A stretch of 64,000 bases of DNA from Pectobacterium brasiliense (GTDB lineage Bacteria > Pseudomonadota > Gammaproteobacteria > Enterobacterales > Enterobacteriaceae), in NCBI RefSeq assembly GCF_016950255.1, contig NZ_JACGFN010000001.1, positions 2,976,001 to 3,040,000 on the forward strand, read 5' to 3'. Below, in pieces: positions 46,564 to 56,803 of this stretch (its first letter is position 1; every line of letters starts with the position of its first letter). The translations under genes were made by a program, and so were the position numbers. Under the pieces are notes generated by a model, which saw nothing but the letters and a program-made list of their open reading frames with translations, did no database searches and was not told the origin of the DNA.

Positions 46564-48069
46564 TTACTCCTGCTTTGCGCCGTATTGCTTACCAACGGCC
46601 GCGGCCATCAGTGCTTCCTGGGTAGCTTGCTCAATAGGGAAATCACCGCTCAAGCGCCCTTCATGCATCACAATGATGCGATCGCTCATTCCCAAGACTT
46701 CGGGCATTTCGGATGACACCAATATGATGCTCAGCCCTTCTTCTTTGAATTGATTGATTAACTGATAAATCTCTTTCTTCGCCCCGACATCGACGCCACG
46801 CGTCGGTTCATCGAGGATCAGGACATTTGGGCGTGTCATCAGGCCACGGGCAATCGCCACTTTCTGCTGATTACCGCCGGAGAGCAGGCCGATAGGCTGC
46901 TCCATCGAAGGCGTTTTCACGTTGAACAGGCGAATAAAGTCGGCAACCGTCAGTTGCTCTTCGGCATGTTTTAGACGACCGCCCGCATGGCTGAAATAGC
47001 GCAGTGCGGTTAAGGACATGTTTTCTTTTACTGACATGCCCAGCACCAGACCATCACGTTTGCGGTCTTCGGAAATGTAAACGATGCCGTTCGCCAGGCC
47101 ATCCTGCGGTTTACGGGTCACTACGTCGCGGCCATCCAGCGTCACATTACCGCCCGTTCGCGGCAGTGCACCGTAGAGAATCTTCATCAGTTCGGTACGG
47201 CCCGCACCCATCAACCCTGCGACGCCCAGAATTTCGCCTTTCCGCACCGTAAAGCTGACGCTGTCGACGCCCGGCCCAGACAGATTCTGTACCTTAAGGC
47301 GAACCTCTCCCGGCACTTTATTCGAACGTGGGTACTGATCTTCCAGCTTACGACCGACCATCATTTCAATCAGCGTATCTTCCTCTAAATCACTGACCGG
47401 ACGCTCACCGATAAACTGACCATCGCGGAACACGGTAATGTCATCGCAGATTTCAAAGATTTCTTTCAGGCGGTGGGAAATATAAACAATGCCGCATCCC
47501 TGAGATTGCAGCTCTTTGATCACACTGAATAACGAGGCGGTTTCAGTATCTGTCAGGGCATCGGTCGGTTCATCCATGATGATGACTTTCGATTCAAAGC
47601 TCAGCACCTTGGCAATTTCTACCATTTGCTGATCGCCAATCGATAAATCCCCGACCATACGACGGCTGTCATAGCGCAGATTAAGGCGTTTCAGCAGCTT
47701 ATCGGCTTCCGCATACATCTTGTTCCAGTCGATACGACCGAAGCGGTTGGTAAATTCACGACCAAGGAAGATATTCTCGGCAATCGTGAGTTGGGGAATC
47801 AGGTTAAGTTCCTGATGGATAATACCGATACCTGCTTCCTGGGACGCTTTCGGCCCGCTGAAATCGACCTCTTTCCCCAGAAAATGAATGCTGCCGGCAT
47901 CTTTACGATAGATCCCGGTCAGAACTTTCATCATGGTGGACTTGCCCGCACCGTTCTCGCCCACCAGCGCCATCACTTTTCCCGGATAGACGTTGAGTGC
48001 TGCACCGGAAAGCGCTTTAACGCCGGGAAAAGATTTCGTGATGCCTTGCAGTTGCAGTAAAGGTTGCAT
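46564..48069 (-). CDS. rbsA: ribose ABC transporter ATP-binding protein
   Basis: RbsA powers ribose import. The 501-residue protein is a fusion of two ABC domains: the first with Walker [10 protein letters not shown] (residues 37-45) and the [13 protein letters not shown] signature, the second with a variant P-loop GLMGAGRTE and signature [15 protein letters not shown]. Walker B motifs [10 protein letters not shown] and [11 protein letters not shown] are present. It lies between rbsD (7 bp) and rbsC (7 bp). Confidence 0.98.
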   Translation of the reverse strand: MQPLLQLQGITKSFPGVKALSGAALNVYPGKVMALVGENGAGKSTMMKVLTGIYRKDAGSIHFLGKEVDFSGPKASQEAGIGIIHQELNLIPQLTIAENIFLGREFTNRFGRIDWNKMYAEADKLLKRLNLRYDSRRMVGDLSIGDQQMVEIAKVLSFESKVIIMDEPTDALTDTETASLFSVIKELQSQGCGIVYISHRLKEIFEICDDITVFRDGQFIGERPVSDLEEDTLIEMMVGRKLEDQYPRSNKVPGEVRLKVQNLSGPGVDSVSFTVRKGEILGVAGLMGAGRTELMKILYGALPRTGGNVTLDGRDVVTRKPQDGLANGIVYISEDRKRDGLVLGMSVKENMSLTALRYFSHAGGRLKHAEEQLTVADFIRLFNVKTPSMEQPIGLLSGGNQQKVAIARGLMTRPNVLILDEPTRGVDVGAKKEIYQLINQFKEEGLSIILVSSEMPEVLGMSDRIIVMHEGRLSGDFPIEQATQEALMAAAVGKQYGAKQE

Positions 48070-48076
48070 TGATGCC

Positions 48077-48496
48077 TCAGAACGTTACGCCAGCACAAAG
48101 GATGACATTGGCATACGGAGTGCACTCCCCGCTGCGAATGATGGCCCGGCTTTTGCCGCTTTGGGTTTTAAATTCTTCATGGCTGACATAGTGCAATGCA
48201 ATTGAGTTTCCCTGATGCTGTTCAAGTTGCTTCAATTGATCGAGTAATGCGTCATGGACGGCGGGGTTCTTTTCAATAATTTCTTCCGCCAGAATAGCGG
48301 CTTCAACCTGCATTTCGCTGGTGACAACATTAACCACCTGCAAAAACGTCGGCACATTGTGCGTCAACGCCAGGTCGATACGGGTCGTCGTTTCAGGAAT
48401 CGGTAAACCAGCATCACCAATAACAAGGCTATCGGTGTGTCCCAGCCGAGCAATCACGGAAGAAATATCTGAATTCAATAATGTTGCTTTTTTCAT
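48077..48496 (-). CDS. rbsD: D-ribose pyranase
   Basis: RbsD interconverts beta-pyranose and beta-furanose forms of ribose, supplying the form used by ribokinase. The 139-residue protein starts [21 protein letters not shown], with the catalytic His20 of the family, and ends [13 protein letters not shown]. It is the first gene of rbsDACBKR, directly downstream of the promoter and RbsR operator. Confidence 0.97.
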   Translation of the reverse strand: MKKATLLNSDISSVIARLGHTDSLVIGDAGLPIPETTTRIDLALTHNVPTFLQVVNVVTSEMQVEAAILAEEIIEKNPAVHDALLDQLKQLEQHQGNSIALHYVSHEEFKTQSGKSRAIIRSGECTPYANVILCAGVTF

Positions 48497-48510
48497 CTTC
48501 TCACCCCACC

Positions 48511-48526
48511 AGCGAAACGTTTCGCT
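48511..48526. promoter_or_regulatory. RbsR operator O1
   Basis: AGCGAAACGTTTCGCT is a perfect 16-base palindrome matching the RbsR/LacI-family operator. It lies just downstream of the -10 element and 15 bp before the rbsD ATG, a classic repression position. Confidence 0.9.
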
Positions 48527-48532
48527 AACAAT

Positions 48533-48560
48533 ATTCTAGAAAAAGAAGTAGGAAAGGCAA
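48533..48560 (-). promoter_or_regulatory. rbs operon promoter
   Basis: On the minus strand TTGCCT (-35, 48555-48560) and TAGAAT (-10, 48533-48538) are spaced by 16 bases. Transcription would start at about 48526, inside operator O1. Confidence 0.7.
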
Positions 48561-48587
48561 TGAAGAAATAAAAAAAATGTGATCACC

Positions 48588-48603
48588 ATCGAAACGTTTC
48601 GCT
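48588..48603. promoter_or_regulatory. RbsR operator O2 (upstream)
   Basis: ATCGAAACGTTTCGCT repeats operator O1 with one changed base, and both are followed by AACA. The centre-to-centre distance to O1 is 77 bp. It lies upstream of the -35 element. Confidence 0.8.
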
Positions 48604-48770
48604 AACAAAAAATAAAAACAAGATAACGCGGTTATCAACTCTAGGTAATTCACATTTCAGGAAGATGGCAAAGAAAGATGTCTGGCGGCTTAATCACGTC
48701 GATCATTTGGATGAACAAGCGTAGGCAACGTAAAGAATGACAGATAGAGAAGGTTGATAAATAGAGAAAT

Positions 48771-48788
48771 GGCGGGCAATCGCCCGCC
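48771..48788 (-). terminator. hairpin after ygiW
   Basis: GGCGGGC/GCCCGCC with loop AATC forms a seven-base GC-only stem 23 bp past the ygiW stop. The following minus-strand sequence ATTTCTC is T-rich but not a run, so termination may be partial. Confidence 0.65.
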
Positions 48789-48811
48789 ACGAGATAATTG
48801 GAGATAGCGTA

Positions 48812-49207
48812 TTAGAGTTTACGGATCTGCTTCACATCCAGCTCGACGGAATTGAAGTCTTTATCCAACTCACCCTGTATTTCAACTTTATCGGTAGGTG
48901 AAACCATCTGGCCATTCCAGCGCTTATGATCGATTTCAACTTCCATCGTGCCAGTGGAGTCACGGAACAGGTAGTTCTCATCACCAATCCGTTTTTCGAT
49001 ATTACCGCTCAGCGTAACCCAACTATCGTCACGCAGATCTTTAGCCTTATCTACCGTCGTGAGGGAATTCTGCGGATCGACGAATCCCCCTTTATGTGTG
49101 CCAACCGCAGGCGTTTCTGGGTTGACGAAGCCACCGCCGCTTTGTGCGGCAAATACGGGTGCAGAAACCAGAGCGGTAATGGCAAATAACGCAGCTGCTT
49201 TTTTCAT
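48812..49207 (-). CDS. ygiW: YgiW/YdeI family periplasmic OB-fold stress protein
   Basis: The 131-residue protein has a signal peptide (MKKAAALFAITALVSAPVFA) and a BOF (bacterial OB-fold) domain. Its hallmark is DDSWVTLSGNIEKRIGDENYLFRD..IDHKRWNG and the ending ELDVKQIRKL, as in E. coli YgiW (VisP in Salmonella). Homologues are linked to stress tolerance, peptidoglycan binding and lipid A remodelling. It is divergent from qseBC, the same association as in E. coli, where the QseBC system is known to influence ygiW. Confidence 0.94.
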   Translation of the reverse strand: MKKAAALFAITALVSAPVFAAQSGGGFVNPETPAVGTHKGGFVDPQNSLTTVDKAKDLRDDSWVTLSGNIEKRIGDENYLFRDSTGTMEVEIDHKRWNGQMVSPTDKVEIQGELDKDFNSVELDVKQIRKL

Positions 49208-49451
49208 AGTATTCCTTCCTTATTTTGCCTGTCGTTTCGCAGTCAACCTGCGGGAGTAATCGGTCTTCGAGAAGGATTAAAACAAACCGTTCTTAACAGA
49301 ATCTTAAGGACTCAGCTTTTACATTTTTATTTTTTTATATTGCCGAAATCGTCCAATTTCAGCGATTTGTCCTGTACACATCGCCCCCCGATTTCGTATA
49401 AAACCGGAAAAGGCGCAAACGCGACAGCGGCACATCCCTTGCGAGGCAGCC

Positions 49452-50114
49452 ATGAGAGTATTGTTAATCGAAGACGATCGCCTGATAGGTGATGGCCTAA
49501 AAGCTGGATTGATCAAACTGGGCTTTAATATTGACTGGTTTACGGAAGGTAAAGCCGGCGCTGCCGCGTTGAAGGCCGCCCCTTATGATGCGGTGGTGCT
49601 CGATCTCAGCCTGCCGGGTATGGATGGCATGGATATCCTGCGCCAGTGGCGTCAGGCTGGACATGACGAACCGGTACTGATTCTGACGGCCCGCGATGCG
49701 CTGGAACAGCGTGTAGAAGGGTTGCAGCAGGGGGCCGATGATTATTTATGTAAGCCTTTTGCGCTAACTGAAGTTGCCGCTCGCCTTCAGGCGCTGATTC
49801 GTCGCCGTCACGGTCAACTCCAGCCCGCATTAACACATGGCGCAGTTTCCCTTGAGCCTGGCTCACGGAGCGTCACGCTTAACAGCGAGCCATTGATACT
49901 AAAATCCCGCGAGCTGGCACTGCTGGAACTGTTCTTGCTCAATCCAAGCCGCGTGCTCACGCGTGCACAGTTGGAAGAGAAGCTCTACGGCTGGGATGAT
50001 GATGTCTCCAGCAATGCGGTAGAAGTCCATATCCACCACCTGCGCAAAAAGTTGGGCAGTGGGTTTATCCGTACCGTGCATGGCGTTGGCTACATTCTGG
50101 GAGATGCACCATGA
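49452..50114 (+). CDS. qseB: response regulator QseB
   Basis: QseB is an OmpR/PhoB-type regulator controlling motility, biofilm and envelope genes. The 220-residue protein has receiver phosphoacceptor Asp51 ([13 protein letters not shown]), the conserved Lys in CKPFAL and a winged-helix output domain ([29 protein letters not shown]). A GAGG ribosome site precedes the ATG. It overlaps qseC by four bases (ATGA). It is divergent from ygiW across 244 bp, where autoregulatory sites are expected. Confidence 0.94.
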   Translation: MRVLLIEDDRLIGDGLKAGLIKLGFNIDWFTEGKAGAAALKAAPYDAVVLDLSLPGMDGMDILRQWRQAGHDEPVLILTARDALEQRVEGLQQGADDYLCKPFALTEVAARLQALIRRRHGQLQPALTHGAVSLEPGSRSVTLNSEPLILKSRELALLELFLLNPSRVLTRAQLEEKLYGWDDDVSSNAVEVHIHHLRKKLGSGFIRTVHGVGYILGDAP

Positions 50115-51460
50115 ACCGACTCAGCCTGCGCTTACGTCTGATTGCGGGCTTTGCGCTGCTGACATTAATTTGCTGGAGTGTCGCCAGTCTGCTTTCGTGG
50201 TATCAGACACGTCATAATATCAATGAGTTGTTTGATACTCAGCAAATGCTGTTTGCCAAGCGTCTTGCCACCATGAATCCCGATGAATTGCGAAGCCCAT
50301 CAGCTTCTCTGCCAAAAACCAAAAATCTGGTACATAAAAACCGAGGCAAGCAGGATGATGACGCGCTGGCCTTCGCCATTTTTACCCGCGACGGAAAAAT
50401 GGTGTTGAACGATGGCGATAACGGCAAAGATTTCATTTTTGACTATAAACGCAACGGCTTCACCGACGGCAGGTTGCGCGATGACAATGACGCCTGGCGT
50501 ATCGTCTGGCTGACGACGCAGGATGATCGTTACGTCATTGCTGTGGGTCAGGAATGGGAATACCGTCAGGATATGACGCTGGATATTGTAAAAACCAACC
50601 TGATGCCCTGGCTGTTTGCGCTGCCTATCATGCTGGCATTGCTTTTTTGGCTAGTGACACGCGAACTTTCTCCGCTAAAACGTATTGCCGCTGAGCTTCA
50701 GTTACGCTCCCCCGACGACAGCACACCACTGGCGACGCAGCACATCCCACAAGAAGTTCGCCCGCTGGTAAACGCGCTGAATCTCCTGTTTTCCCGCATA
50801 AGCGATATGCTAACTCGCGAGCGCCGTTTTACCTCCGATGCGGCTCACGAATTGCGTAGCCCGCTGGCAGCGTTGAAAGTTCAAACCGAAGTTGCACAGT
50901 TGGCGCATGATGATGAAGCCATGCGGCACCATGCGCTGGTCAATCTGGATAAAGGCATCGATCGAGCCACACGGCTGGTGGATCAGCTCCTGACGTTATC
51001 ACGGCTAGATGCCGAATCGTCCCCCGAAGGGATGCAGCCCGTCCAGTTCAATGAACTCCTGCAACAGGCGGTGATCGCGCATTACAACACAGCGCAAACC
51101 GCGGGTATCGAACTGACGCTGGATTTACCGGACACCCCGGTTATTAGGCAGGGCCACCCGCTACTGCTGACTCTGCTGGTACGCAATCTGCTGGATAATG
51201 CTATTCGCTACAGCAATGAAGGGGGGACGGTAAGCCTGACGCTGACAGAGCGTGGCTTTCAGGTTACCGATAACGGACCGGGCATTAGCGAAGAGGCGCT
51301 GGCAAGAATTGGCGAACGCTTTTATCGCCCACCGGGGCAGGAGAAATCCGGCAGCGGTCTTGGGATTTCCATCGTCAACAACATCGCAAAACTGCACCAC
51401 ATGCGGGTCACGTTCACCAATCAGCCCGAAGGGGGGCTGATTGTCGCCATAAATTGGTAA
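50111..51460 (+). CDS. qseC: sensor histidine kinase QseC
   Basis: QseC is the membrane partner of QseB, reported to sense autoinducer-3 and adrenergic hormones. The 449-residue protein has a membrane segment at about 10-30, a periplasmic domain with the conserved [19 protein letters not shown] and [10 protein letters not shown], a second membrane segment (about 167-183), and a HAMP linker. The H-box [19 protein letters not shown] follows, then an ATPase domain with [17 protein letters not shown] and GSGLGIS. Length equals that of E. coli QseC. The four-base overlap with qseB implies coupling. Confidence 0.94.
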   Translation: MNRLSLRLRLIAGFALLTLICWSVASLLSWYQTRHNINELFDTQQMLFAKRLATMNPDELRSPSASLPKTKNLVHKNRGKQDDDALAFAIFTRDGKMVLNDGDNGKDFIFDYKRNGFTDGRLRDDNDAWRIVWLTTQDDRYVIAVGQEWEYRQDMTLDIVKTNLMPWLFALPIMLALLFWLVTRELSPLKRIAAELQLRSPDDSTPLATQHIPQEVRPLVNALNLLFSRISDMLTRERRFTSDAAHELRSPLAALKVQTEVAQLAHDDEAMRHHALVNLDKGIDRATRLVDQLLTLSRLDAESSPEGMQPVQFNELLQQAVIAHYNTAQTAGIELTLDLPDTPVIRQGHPLLLTLLVRNLLDNAIRYSNEGGTVSLTLTERGFQVTDNGPGISEEALARIGERFYRPPGQEKSGSGLGISIVNNIAKLHHMRVTFTNQPEGGLIVAINW

Positions 51461-51506
51461 AATAGTTAACGTACTAGCAGCAACTCGCTGCCTGTTATTA
51501 GGGAAA

Positions 51507-51545
51507 CACGAGGATGAGGTTCCCGCAGGGATGCCTCACCTCGTG
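51507..51545 (-). repeat. hairpin repeat between qseC and kup
   Basis: CACGAGG-A-TGAGG pairs with CCTCA-CCTCGTG (12 pairs, one bulged base) around a loop that reads CATCCC on the minus strand. The loop resembles that of the second hairpin in the repeat at 17343-17416 (TCATCCCTGA). It lies between convergent genes and may block transcription from either side. Confidence 0.65.
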
Positions 51546-51561
51546 GTCGACCGTATATCTC

Positions 51562-51583
51562 GATCTTATCCCAACATAAGATC
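51562..51583. repeat. perfect hairpin downstream of kup
   Basis: GATCTTAT/ATAAGATC forms an eight-base perfect stem with a six-base loop, 15 bp past the kup stop. No T run follows on either strand, so it is listed as a hairpin rather than a terminator. Confidence 0.55.
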
Positions 51584-51598
51584 ATCTATTCGGTTCAC

Positions 51599-53467
51599 TT
51601 AAATCTCGACCTGTATCCCCAGCTCAATCAGCCTGTTCGGCGGTATTTCAAACTGATCCGCCGCCCGCAGCGCATTGCGGCTGAGCATCATGAATAGCTT
51701 GCCGCGCAAGCGCAGATACCACGGGCGCTCACCGATAATCAGCGATTCATTGGACATAAAGAAAGACGTTTCCATCATTTGGCAGGTTAACCCATCCTGC
51801 CAACAGCGCTGAAAGACCTCTTCCACATCCGGTGTCTCACGCCAGCCATAGTTGGCAATCACGCGCCAGAACGTCGGTGAAAGCTGTTCAACCGTCACTC
51901 GACGCGCGTTAAGCACATAGGGCGCATCCTCCGTTCGCATGGTCAACAGCACCACGCGCTCGTGCAGGATCTTATTGTGCTTAAGGTTATGCAACAGCGC
52001 GAACGGAATCACGCGAGTCGCACGCGAGAAATACACGGCGGTCCCCGGCACACGCGTCGGCGGCGTTTTCTCCAGCGAGGCAATCATGGCATCCAGCGAG
52101 TTACCATGCTCATGCAACCGGCGCAGCAACCTGAAACGCTCGCTTTTCCACGTCGTCATGATAATAAACATCACCATACCCAGCGCCAGCGGCAGCCAGC
52201 CGCCGGACAGGATCTTGACTACGTTGGCCAAAAACATCGGCACGTCGATAATCAGCAAGCCCGCCAGCAACATCCACGCCAGATAGCGATTCCAGAGCCA
52301 ATTCTTCACCGCAACTGTACAGAAAAGAATGCTGGTAATCACCATCGTACCCGTTACCGCAATCCCGTAAGCCGCCGCCAGATTGCTTGAATGCTCAAAG
52401 CTGACAATCACGATGACAACGGCGATATAGAGCATCCAGTTAATGGCGGGGATATAGATCTGACCGGATTCCATATCTGACGTGTGTACGATACGCATCG
52501 GCGGCAAGTAGCCCAGCCGCACTGCCTGACGGGTCAGGGAGAAAACACCGGAAATAACGGCCTGCGAGGCAATGATTGTCGCCAGCGTAGCCAATATCAT
52601 CAGTGGAATCAGCGCCCAGTCTGGCGCTAGCAGGAAGAAGGGGTTCTTGATGGCTTCCGGGTCCTTTAACAGCAACGCGCCCTGCCCGAAGTAATTTAAC
52701 ACCAGCGACGGCAGTACCACCGTAAACCAGGCCAGACGGATCGGGAATTTACCGAAGTGGCCCATATCGGCATACAGCGCTTCGACCCCGGTAATCGCCA
52801 GCACCACCGCCCCCAGCGCGAAGAACGACACCGCTTTATATTCGATAAAGAAGCGCACGGCGTACATCGGGTTCAACGCCTGCAAGACTTCAGGGTTAGC
52901 AATGATGCTGCGCGCGCCCAGAACGCCAAGCGTCAAAAACCAGATCAGCATCACGGGTGCAAACAGCTTACCGACGCTACCCGTACCGTGTTTTTGAATG
53001 ATAAACAGTAATGTCAGAACGACAATCGAGAGTGGTACGATATAGCTGTCCATTGAAGGCGCAGCGATTTCCAGCCCTTCCATTGCCGACATCACCGAGA
53101 TGGCTGGCGTAATGACCACTTCCCCATAGAAGAAGCTGCCGCCAATCAACCCCATGATGACCAGCACGGACGTCATGCGATCGGAGGTATTGCGCCCGGC
53201 TAACGACATGAGGGTGAGAATCCCACCTTCACCTGCGTTATCGGCACGCATCACATAGGTCAGATATTTCAGCGAAACAACGAGGACCAACAGCCAAAAG
53301 ATCAGTGAAAGAAAGCCAAAGACCGAGTCAGGCTCGACCCCAAAACCAAACTGCCCTGATAAACATTCCCTTAACGTATAAAGAGGGCTGGTTCCTATGT
53401 CTCCATAAACCACCCCGATGGCCGCCAGCGTGACAGCCGGAAGCGAACGTTTATGTTCTGAGCTCAT
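51599..53467 (-). CDS. kup: low-affinity potassium transporter Kup
   Basis: Kup is a proton-coupled K+ uptake system of the inner membrane, most useful at acidic pH and under osmotic stress. The 622-residue protein has about 12 membrane helices (to roughly residue 430) and a cytoplasmic C-terminal region. The family signature [14 protein letters not shown] (residues 18-31), [18 protein letters not shown] and [13 protein letters not shown] are present. Length equals that of E. coli Kup. It is divergent from ravA, as in E. coli; its leader contains a tandem 18-bp repeat. Confidence 0.97.
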   Translation of the reverse strand: MSSEHKRSLPAVTLAAIGVVYGDIGTSPLYTLRECLSGQFGFGVEPDSVFGFLSLIFWLLVLVVSLKYLTYVMRADNAGEGGILTLMSLAGRNTSDRMTSVLVIMGLIGGSFFYGEVVITPAISVMSAMEGLEIAAPSMDSYIVPLSIVVLTLLFIIQKHGTGSVGKLFAPVMLIWFLTLGVLGARSIIANPEVLQALNPMYAVRFFIEYKAVSFFALGAVVLAITGVEALYADMGHFGKFPIRLAWFTVVLPSLVLNYFGQGALLLKDPEAIKNPFFLLAPDWALIPLMILATLATIIASQAVISGVFSLTRQAVRLGYLPPMRIVHTSDMESGQIYIPAINWMLYIAVVIVIVSFEHSSNLAAAYGIAVTGTMVITSILFCTVAVKNWLWNRYLAWMLLAGLLIIDVPMFLANVVKILSGGWLPLALGMVMFIIMTTWKSERFRLLRRLHEHGNSLDAMIASLEKTPPTRVPGTAVYFSRATRVIPFALLHNLKHNKILHERVVLLTMRTEDAPYVLNARRVTVEQLSPTFWRVIANYGWRETPDVEEVFQRCWQDGLTCQMMETSFFMSNESLIIGERPWYLRLRGKLFMMLSRNALRAADQFEIPPNRLIELGIQVEI

Positions 53468-53818
53468 ATCTATCTTCTGTTGTTAATCAGTCCGCGAATG
53501 TTAATCAGTCCGCGAAGCGCGTCATTCACAGCAACTCATCCAAGAGCGCACAGTATGCACAAATCAGGGTAAAAACCCATTTTTATTATGCGGTCACCTG
53601 TATAAGAAACATCCTGTAAAAGGTGGTTTATTGCTTACTTACCCCGTTAGGGTGAATAATCCGTAAAAGTATTCTAATAAAAAACTGTGATCTGCCGTTT
53701 ATTATTACCATTACCTTTCTGAAAGTAGAGATTTTCTGAGCGTCCACTTTCAGGGGATCAATCGGGTTCAAAAATAAACGATTTCAGTACATCACATCAT
53801 GGGACTAACGGATTAATT
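53468..53818. other. divergent kup/ravA control region
   Basis: The 351 bases are AT-rich apart from the tandem repeat at 53481-53516. No reading frame is supported. In E. coli ravA-viaA is sigma-S dependent; I could not identify a convincing promoter for either side. Confidence 0.5.
53481..53516. repeat. tandem 18-bp direct repeat in the kup leader
   Basis: TGTTAATCAGTCCGCGAA occurs twice, head to tail and without mismatch, starting 14 bp upstream of the kup ATG. The unit length of 18 would keep a reading frame, but no frame is evident here. Confidence 0.95.
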
Positions 53819-55318
53819 ATGCGTCAAACTGCGGCATTGGCTGAAAGAATTTCTCGTCTCAGTCATGCGCTAGAACACGGGCTCTACGAAAGACAGCACA
53901 CCATTCGTCTCTGTCTGCTGGCCGCGCTAAGTGGGGAAAGTGTTTTCCTACTGGGGCCGCCAGGTATAGCCAAAAGTATGATCGCCCGGCGTCTTAAATT
54001 CGCTTTTCGTCATGCGAACGCGTTCGAGTACCTGATGACCCGCTTTTCCACCCCGGAAGAGGTATTCGGTCCCCTTTCCATTCAGGCGTTAAAAGACGAA
54101 GGGCGCTATCAGCGCCTGACAGCAGGCTATCTGCCGGAAGCTGAAATCGTGTTTCTGGATGAGATCTGGAAAGCGGGCCCCGCCATTTTGAATACCCTGC
54201 TGACGGCTATTAACGAGCGGCGTTTCCGTAATGGCAACAGCGAAGACACGATCCCGATGCGCCTGTTGGTCGCCGCGTCGAATGAATTGCCGGAAGCGGA
54301 TGGCGGTCTGGAAGCGCTCTACGACCGAATGCTCATCCGTCTGTGGCTCGATCGTGTGCAGGAAAAACAGAATTTCCGTGCGCTGCTCGTGAATAACAGC
54401 AGCGAACGCGATAACCCCGTCCCGCCCGCTCTTAGCGTCAGCGATGAAGAGTACCAACAGTGGCAGAAAGATATTGAGCACGTCGCGTTGCCAGAATTCG
54501 GCTTCGAGCTGATTTACACGCTGCGCCAGCAGCTTGATGCGCTGGAAAATGCTCCTTACATTTCCGATCGGCGCTGGAAAAAAGCCCTGCGCCTGCTTCA
54601 GGCCAGCGCGTTTTTCTGCGGACGGGATGCCATTACGCCGGTTGATATCATTCTGCTGAAAGACTGTCTCTGGCATGACCAAAGCACGTTAACGCTCATC
54701 GAGCACCAGCTTGAATTACTGATTACCGAGCACGCTTACCAGCAGAAAAGCCTGCTGTTCCGCTTGCAACAGGTGAACACCAGACGTCAGCAATACCAGC
54801 GTGAACAAAGCGAATTACAGGCCTTTTCGGTGGAGAAACAGGGGCACTTTCTCGGTAGAAAATTCCATTACACCTTGCCTGAAGCTATCACCGCTGAAAC
54901 GCTGGATCTGGTGCTGCAACGCCCGCTGATCCTGCACGATATTGAAGTCAACCACCTGATCATTGAGAAGAATGCTCTGCAAGGCTGGCTGCAAAAAGGG
55001 GGAGAAATTCGGGGCAAACTCAACGGTATCGGCTTCACGCAACGTCTCGACCTGCTGGTGGACGATCGCCAACATCTGACGGTTCGTGATATCAGCCTGC
55101 AATCCTCTATTCTTTCTCTGCCAGAAAAGCGCGACTGTGCGCTTCCTGCTGACATTATCGATGAGTATGAAAAGCTGAACATGCAGTTGCGCGAACAGCG
55201 CCGCTTATTCAGCCAGCATCAGCCTTGCCTGTTCGTTCCCAGTGAGTGGTTGGCCAAAATAGAAGCCAGCCTGCAACAGGTCGCTGAGCAGATCCAGCAA
55301 TCAGAGCAACAGGATTAA
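53819..55318 (+). CDS. ravA: MoxR-type AAA+ ATPase RavA
   Basis: RavA is a hexameric AAA+ ATPase that binds the lysine decarboxylase LdcI and works with ViaA on membrane and respiratory complexes. The 499-residue protein has Walker A GPPGIAKS (residues 46-53), Walker [12 protein letters not shown], sensor 1 [11 protein letters not shown], an RLxLDRVQ arginine-finger region and the LARA domain (from about residue 330) that contacts LdcI. It forms an operon with viaA (6 bp gap). Influence on aminoglycoside uptake and Fe-S handling is family knowledge. Confidence 0.96.
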   Translation: MRQTAALAERISRLSHALEHGLYERQHTIRLCLLAALSGESVFLLGPPGIAKSMIARRLKFAFRHANAFEYLMTRFSTPEEVFGPLSIQALKDEGRYQRLTAGYLPEAEIVFLDEIWKAGPAILNTLLTAINERRFRNGNSEDTIPMRLLVAASNELPEADGGLEALYDRMLIRLWLDRVQEKQNFRALLVNNSSERDNPVPPALSVSDEEYQQWQKDIEHVALPEFGFELIYTLRQQLDALENAPYISDRRWKKALRLLQASAFFCGRDAITPVDIILLKDCLWHDQSTLTLIEHQLELLITEHAYQQKSLLFRLQQVNTRRQQYQREQSELQAFSVEKQGHFLGRKFHYTLPEAITAETLDLVLQRPLILHDIEVNHLIIEKNALQGWLQKGGEIRGKLNGIGFTQRLDLLVDDRQHLTVRDISLQSSILSLPEKRDCALPADIIDEYEKLNMQLREQRRLFSQHQPCLFVPSEWLAKIEASLQQVAEQIQQSEQQD

Positions 55319-55324
55319 CGCCCG

Positions 55325-56803
55325 ATGATCACGCTGGAATCACTGGAAATGCTGCTGTCTATCGATGAAAACGAGCTGTTAGACGATCTTATCGTCACAC
55401 TGCTGGCGACGCCTCAGCTCGCTTTCTTCTTTGAAAAGTATCCCAGCCTGAAGTCCGCGTTACTCAACGATCTGCCTCACTGGAAGGAAACCTTAAAACA
55501 GCGCCTGCGTACCACACAGGTACCGTCAGAGCTGGAAAAAGAATTTAGCTGCTACCAGCGTTCACAATCGATCGACAATCAGACTTTTCAGACACGCCTG
55601 CCTGCGATTATGGATACGCTGAACAACGTGGAATCCCCCTTTCTGACGCAGGCCTCACAGCTCATGGCCTCTCCAGAGCGAACCTTAGGGCAGAAGGTCA
55701 CGAGCGGGCTTCACGCGCTCTTTCTTCAGCGCTGGCGGCTAAGCCTCACTCTGCAAACTGTTTCACTGCATCAGCAATTGATGGATCAGGAGCGGGAAAT
55801 CCTGCTGGATGAACTGCAACAACGCCTGACCCTCAGCGGCAAACTCGAACCTATTCTGGCCGAAAACGAAAATGCGGCCGGGCGGCTCTGGGATCTCAGC
55901 GCCGCGCAGCGTATTCACACCGATCCCCGTCCGTTACTGGATTTCGGCGCTTTCCTGCAACGCCAGCCTGCATTACAACAACTGGCGGAACGCTTAGGGC
56001 GCAGCCGCGAAACCAAATCCATCCTCACGCAGGAAGCACCACAAGAAGCCTTCCGGGTCAGAGTACGGGAACCCGCCACCGTGCCTGAGCAGGTGAGCGG
56101 CGTGCACCAGAGCGATGACATTTTGCGTTTGATGCCGACGGAACTGGTCACGCTGGGCATTAGCGAACTGGAATATGAATTCTATCGTCGCCTGCTGGAA
56201 CATCGGCTGCTCACCTATCGCTTACAGGGTGAGAGCTGGCGCGAGAAAATCACCGAGCGCCCCGTGGTACATCAGCAAAACGAACAGCAGCCCCGTGGCC
56301 CCTTTATCGTCTGCGTCGATACGTCAGGCTCGATGGGCGGCTTTAATGAACGCTGTGCCAAAGCCTTTTGTCTGGCGCTGATGCGCATCGCGCTCGCCGA
56401 CAACCGCCGTTGCTACATCATGCTGTTTTCTACTGGCGTGGTGAAATATGAGCTCACGTCTGCGGACGGCTTAGAGCAGGCGATACGTTTTCTCAGTCAG
56501 TCTTTCCGTGGCGGCACGGATATGAGCGCCTGTCTGTCAGCATTGTTGGATAAGATGGACGACGCACTCTGGCATGATGCCGATGCGGTGGTGATTTCGG
56601 ATTTTATCGCCCAGCGGTTGCCGGATGAGGTGGTAAATAAGGTGAAAAGCCGCCAGAAACAGCTACAGCATCGTTTCCATGCTGTAGCGATGTCCGATCA
56701 TGGCAAACCCGGCATCATGCACATCTTTGACCATATCTGGCGCTTTGATACCGGGTTAAAAAGCCGCTTAATGCGCCGTTGGCAGCACGGCAAGGCTAAT
56801 TAA
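55325..56803 (+). CDS. viaA: ATPase RavA stimulator ViaA (VWA domain)
   Basis: ViaA stimulates RavA and binds anionic lipids. The 492-residue protein has a helical N-terminal region ([19 protein letters not shown]) and a C-terminal von Willebrand A domain with the MIDAS motif DTSGSMGG (about residue 335) and [11 protein letters not shown]. Length is close to that of E. coli ViaA (YieM). Its TAA stop overlaps the asnA stop on the opposite strand. Confidence 0.95.
   Translation: MITLESLEMLLSIDENELLDDLIVTLLATPQLAFFFEKYPSLKSALLNDLPHWKETLKQRLRTTQVPSELEKEFSCYQRSQSIDNQTFQTRLPAIMDTLNNVESPFLTQASQLMASPERTLGQKVTSGLHALFLQRWRLSLTLQTVSLHQQLMDQEREILLDELQQRLTLSGKLEPILAENENAAGRLWDLSAAQRIHTDPRPLLDFGAFLQRQPALQQLAERLGRSRETKSILTQEAPQEAFRVRVREPATVPEQVSGVHQSDDILRLMPTELVTLGISELEYEFYRRLLEHRLLTYRLQGESWREKITERPVVHQQNEQQPRGPFIVCVDTSGSMGGFNERCAKAFCLALMRIALADNRRCYIMLFSTGVVKYELTSADGLEQAIRFLSQSFRGGTDMSACLSALLDKMDDALWHDADAVVISDFIAQRLPDEVVNKVKSRQKQLQHRFHAVAMSDHGKPGIMHIFDHIWRFDTGLKSRLMRRWQHGKAN

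Larger units (their letters stand above)
48497..48811. other. control region upstream of rbsD and 3' region of ygiW
   Basis: The 315 bases hold the rbs promoter and two RbsR operators (listed separately). An AT-rich stretch follows, then a hairpin after ygiW. AATGTGATCACC near 48577 resembles one half of a CRP site only. No coding frame is supported. Confidence 0.6.

Noticed and set aside
48570..48590. CRP site in the rbs control region
   Set aside because: Only TGTGA is clear; the second half does not match TCACA at the required spacing.
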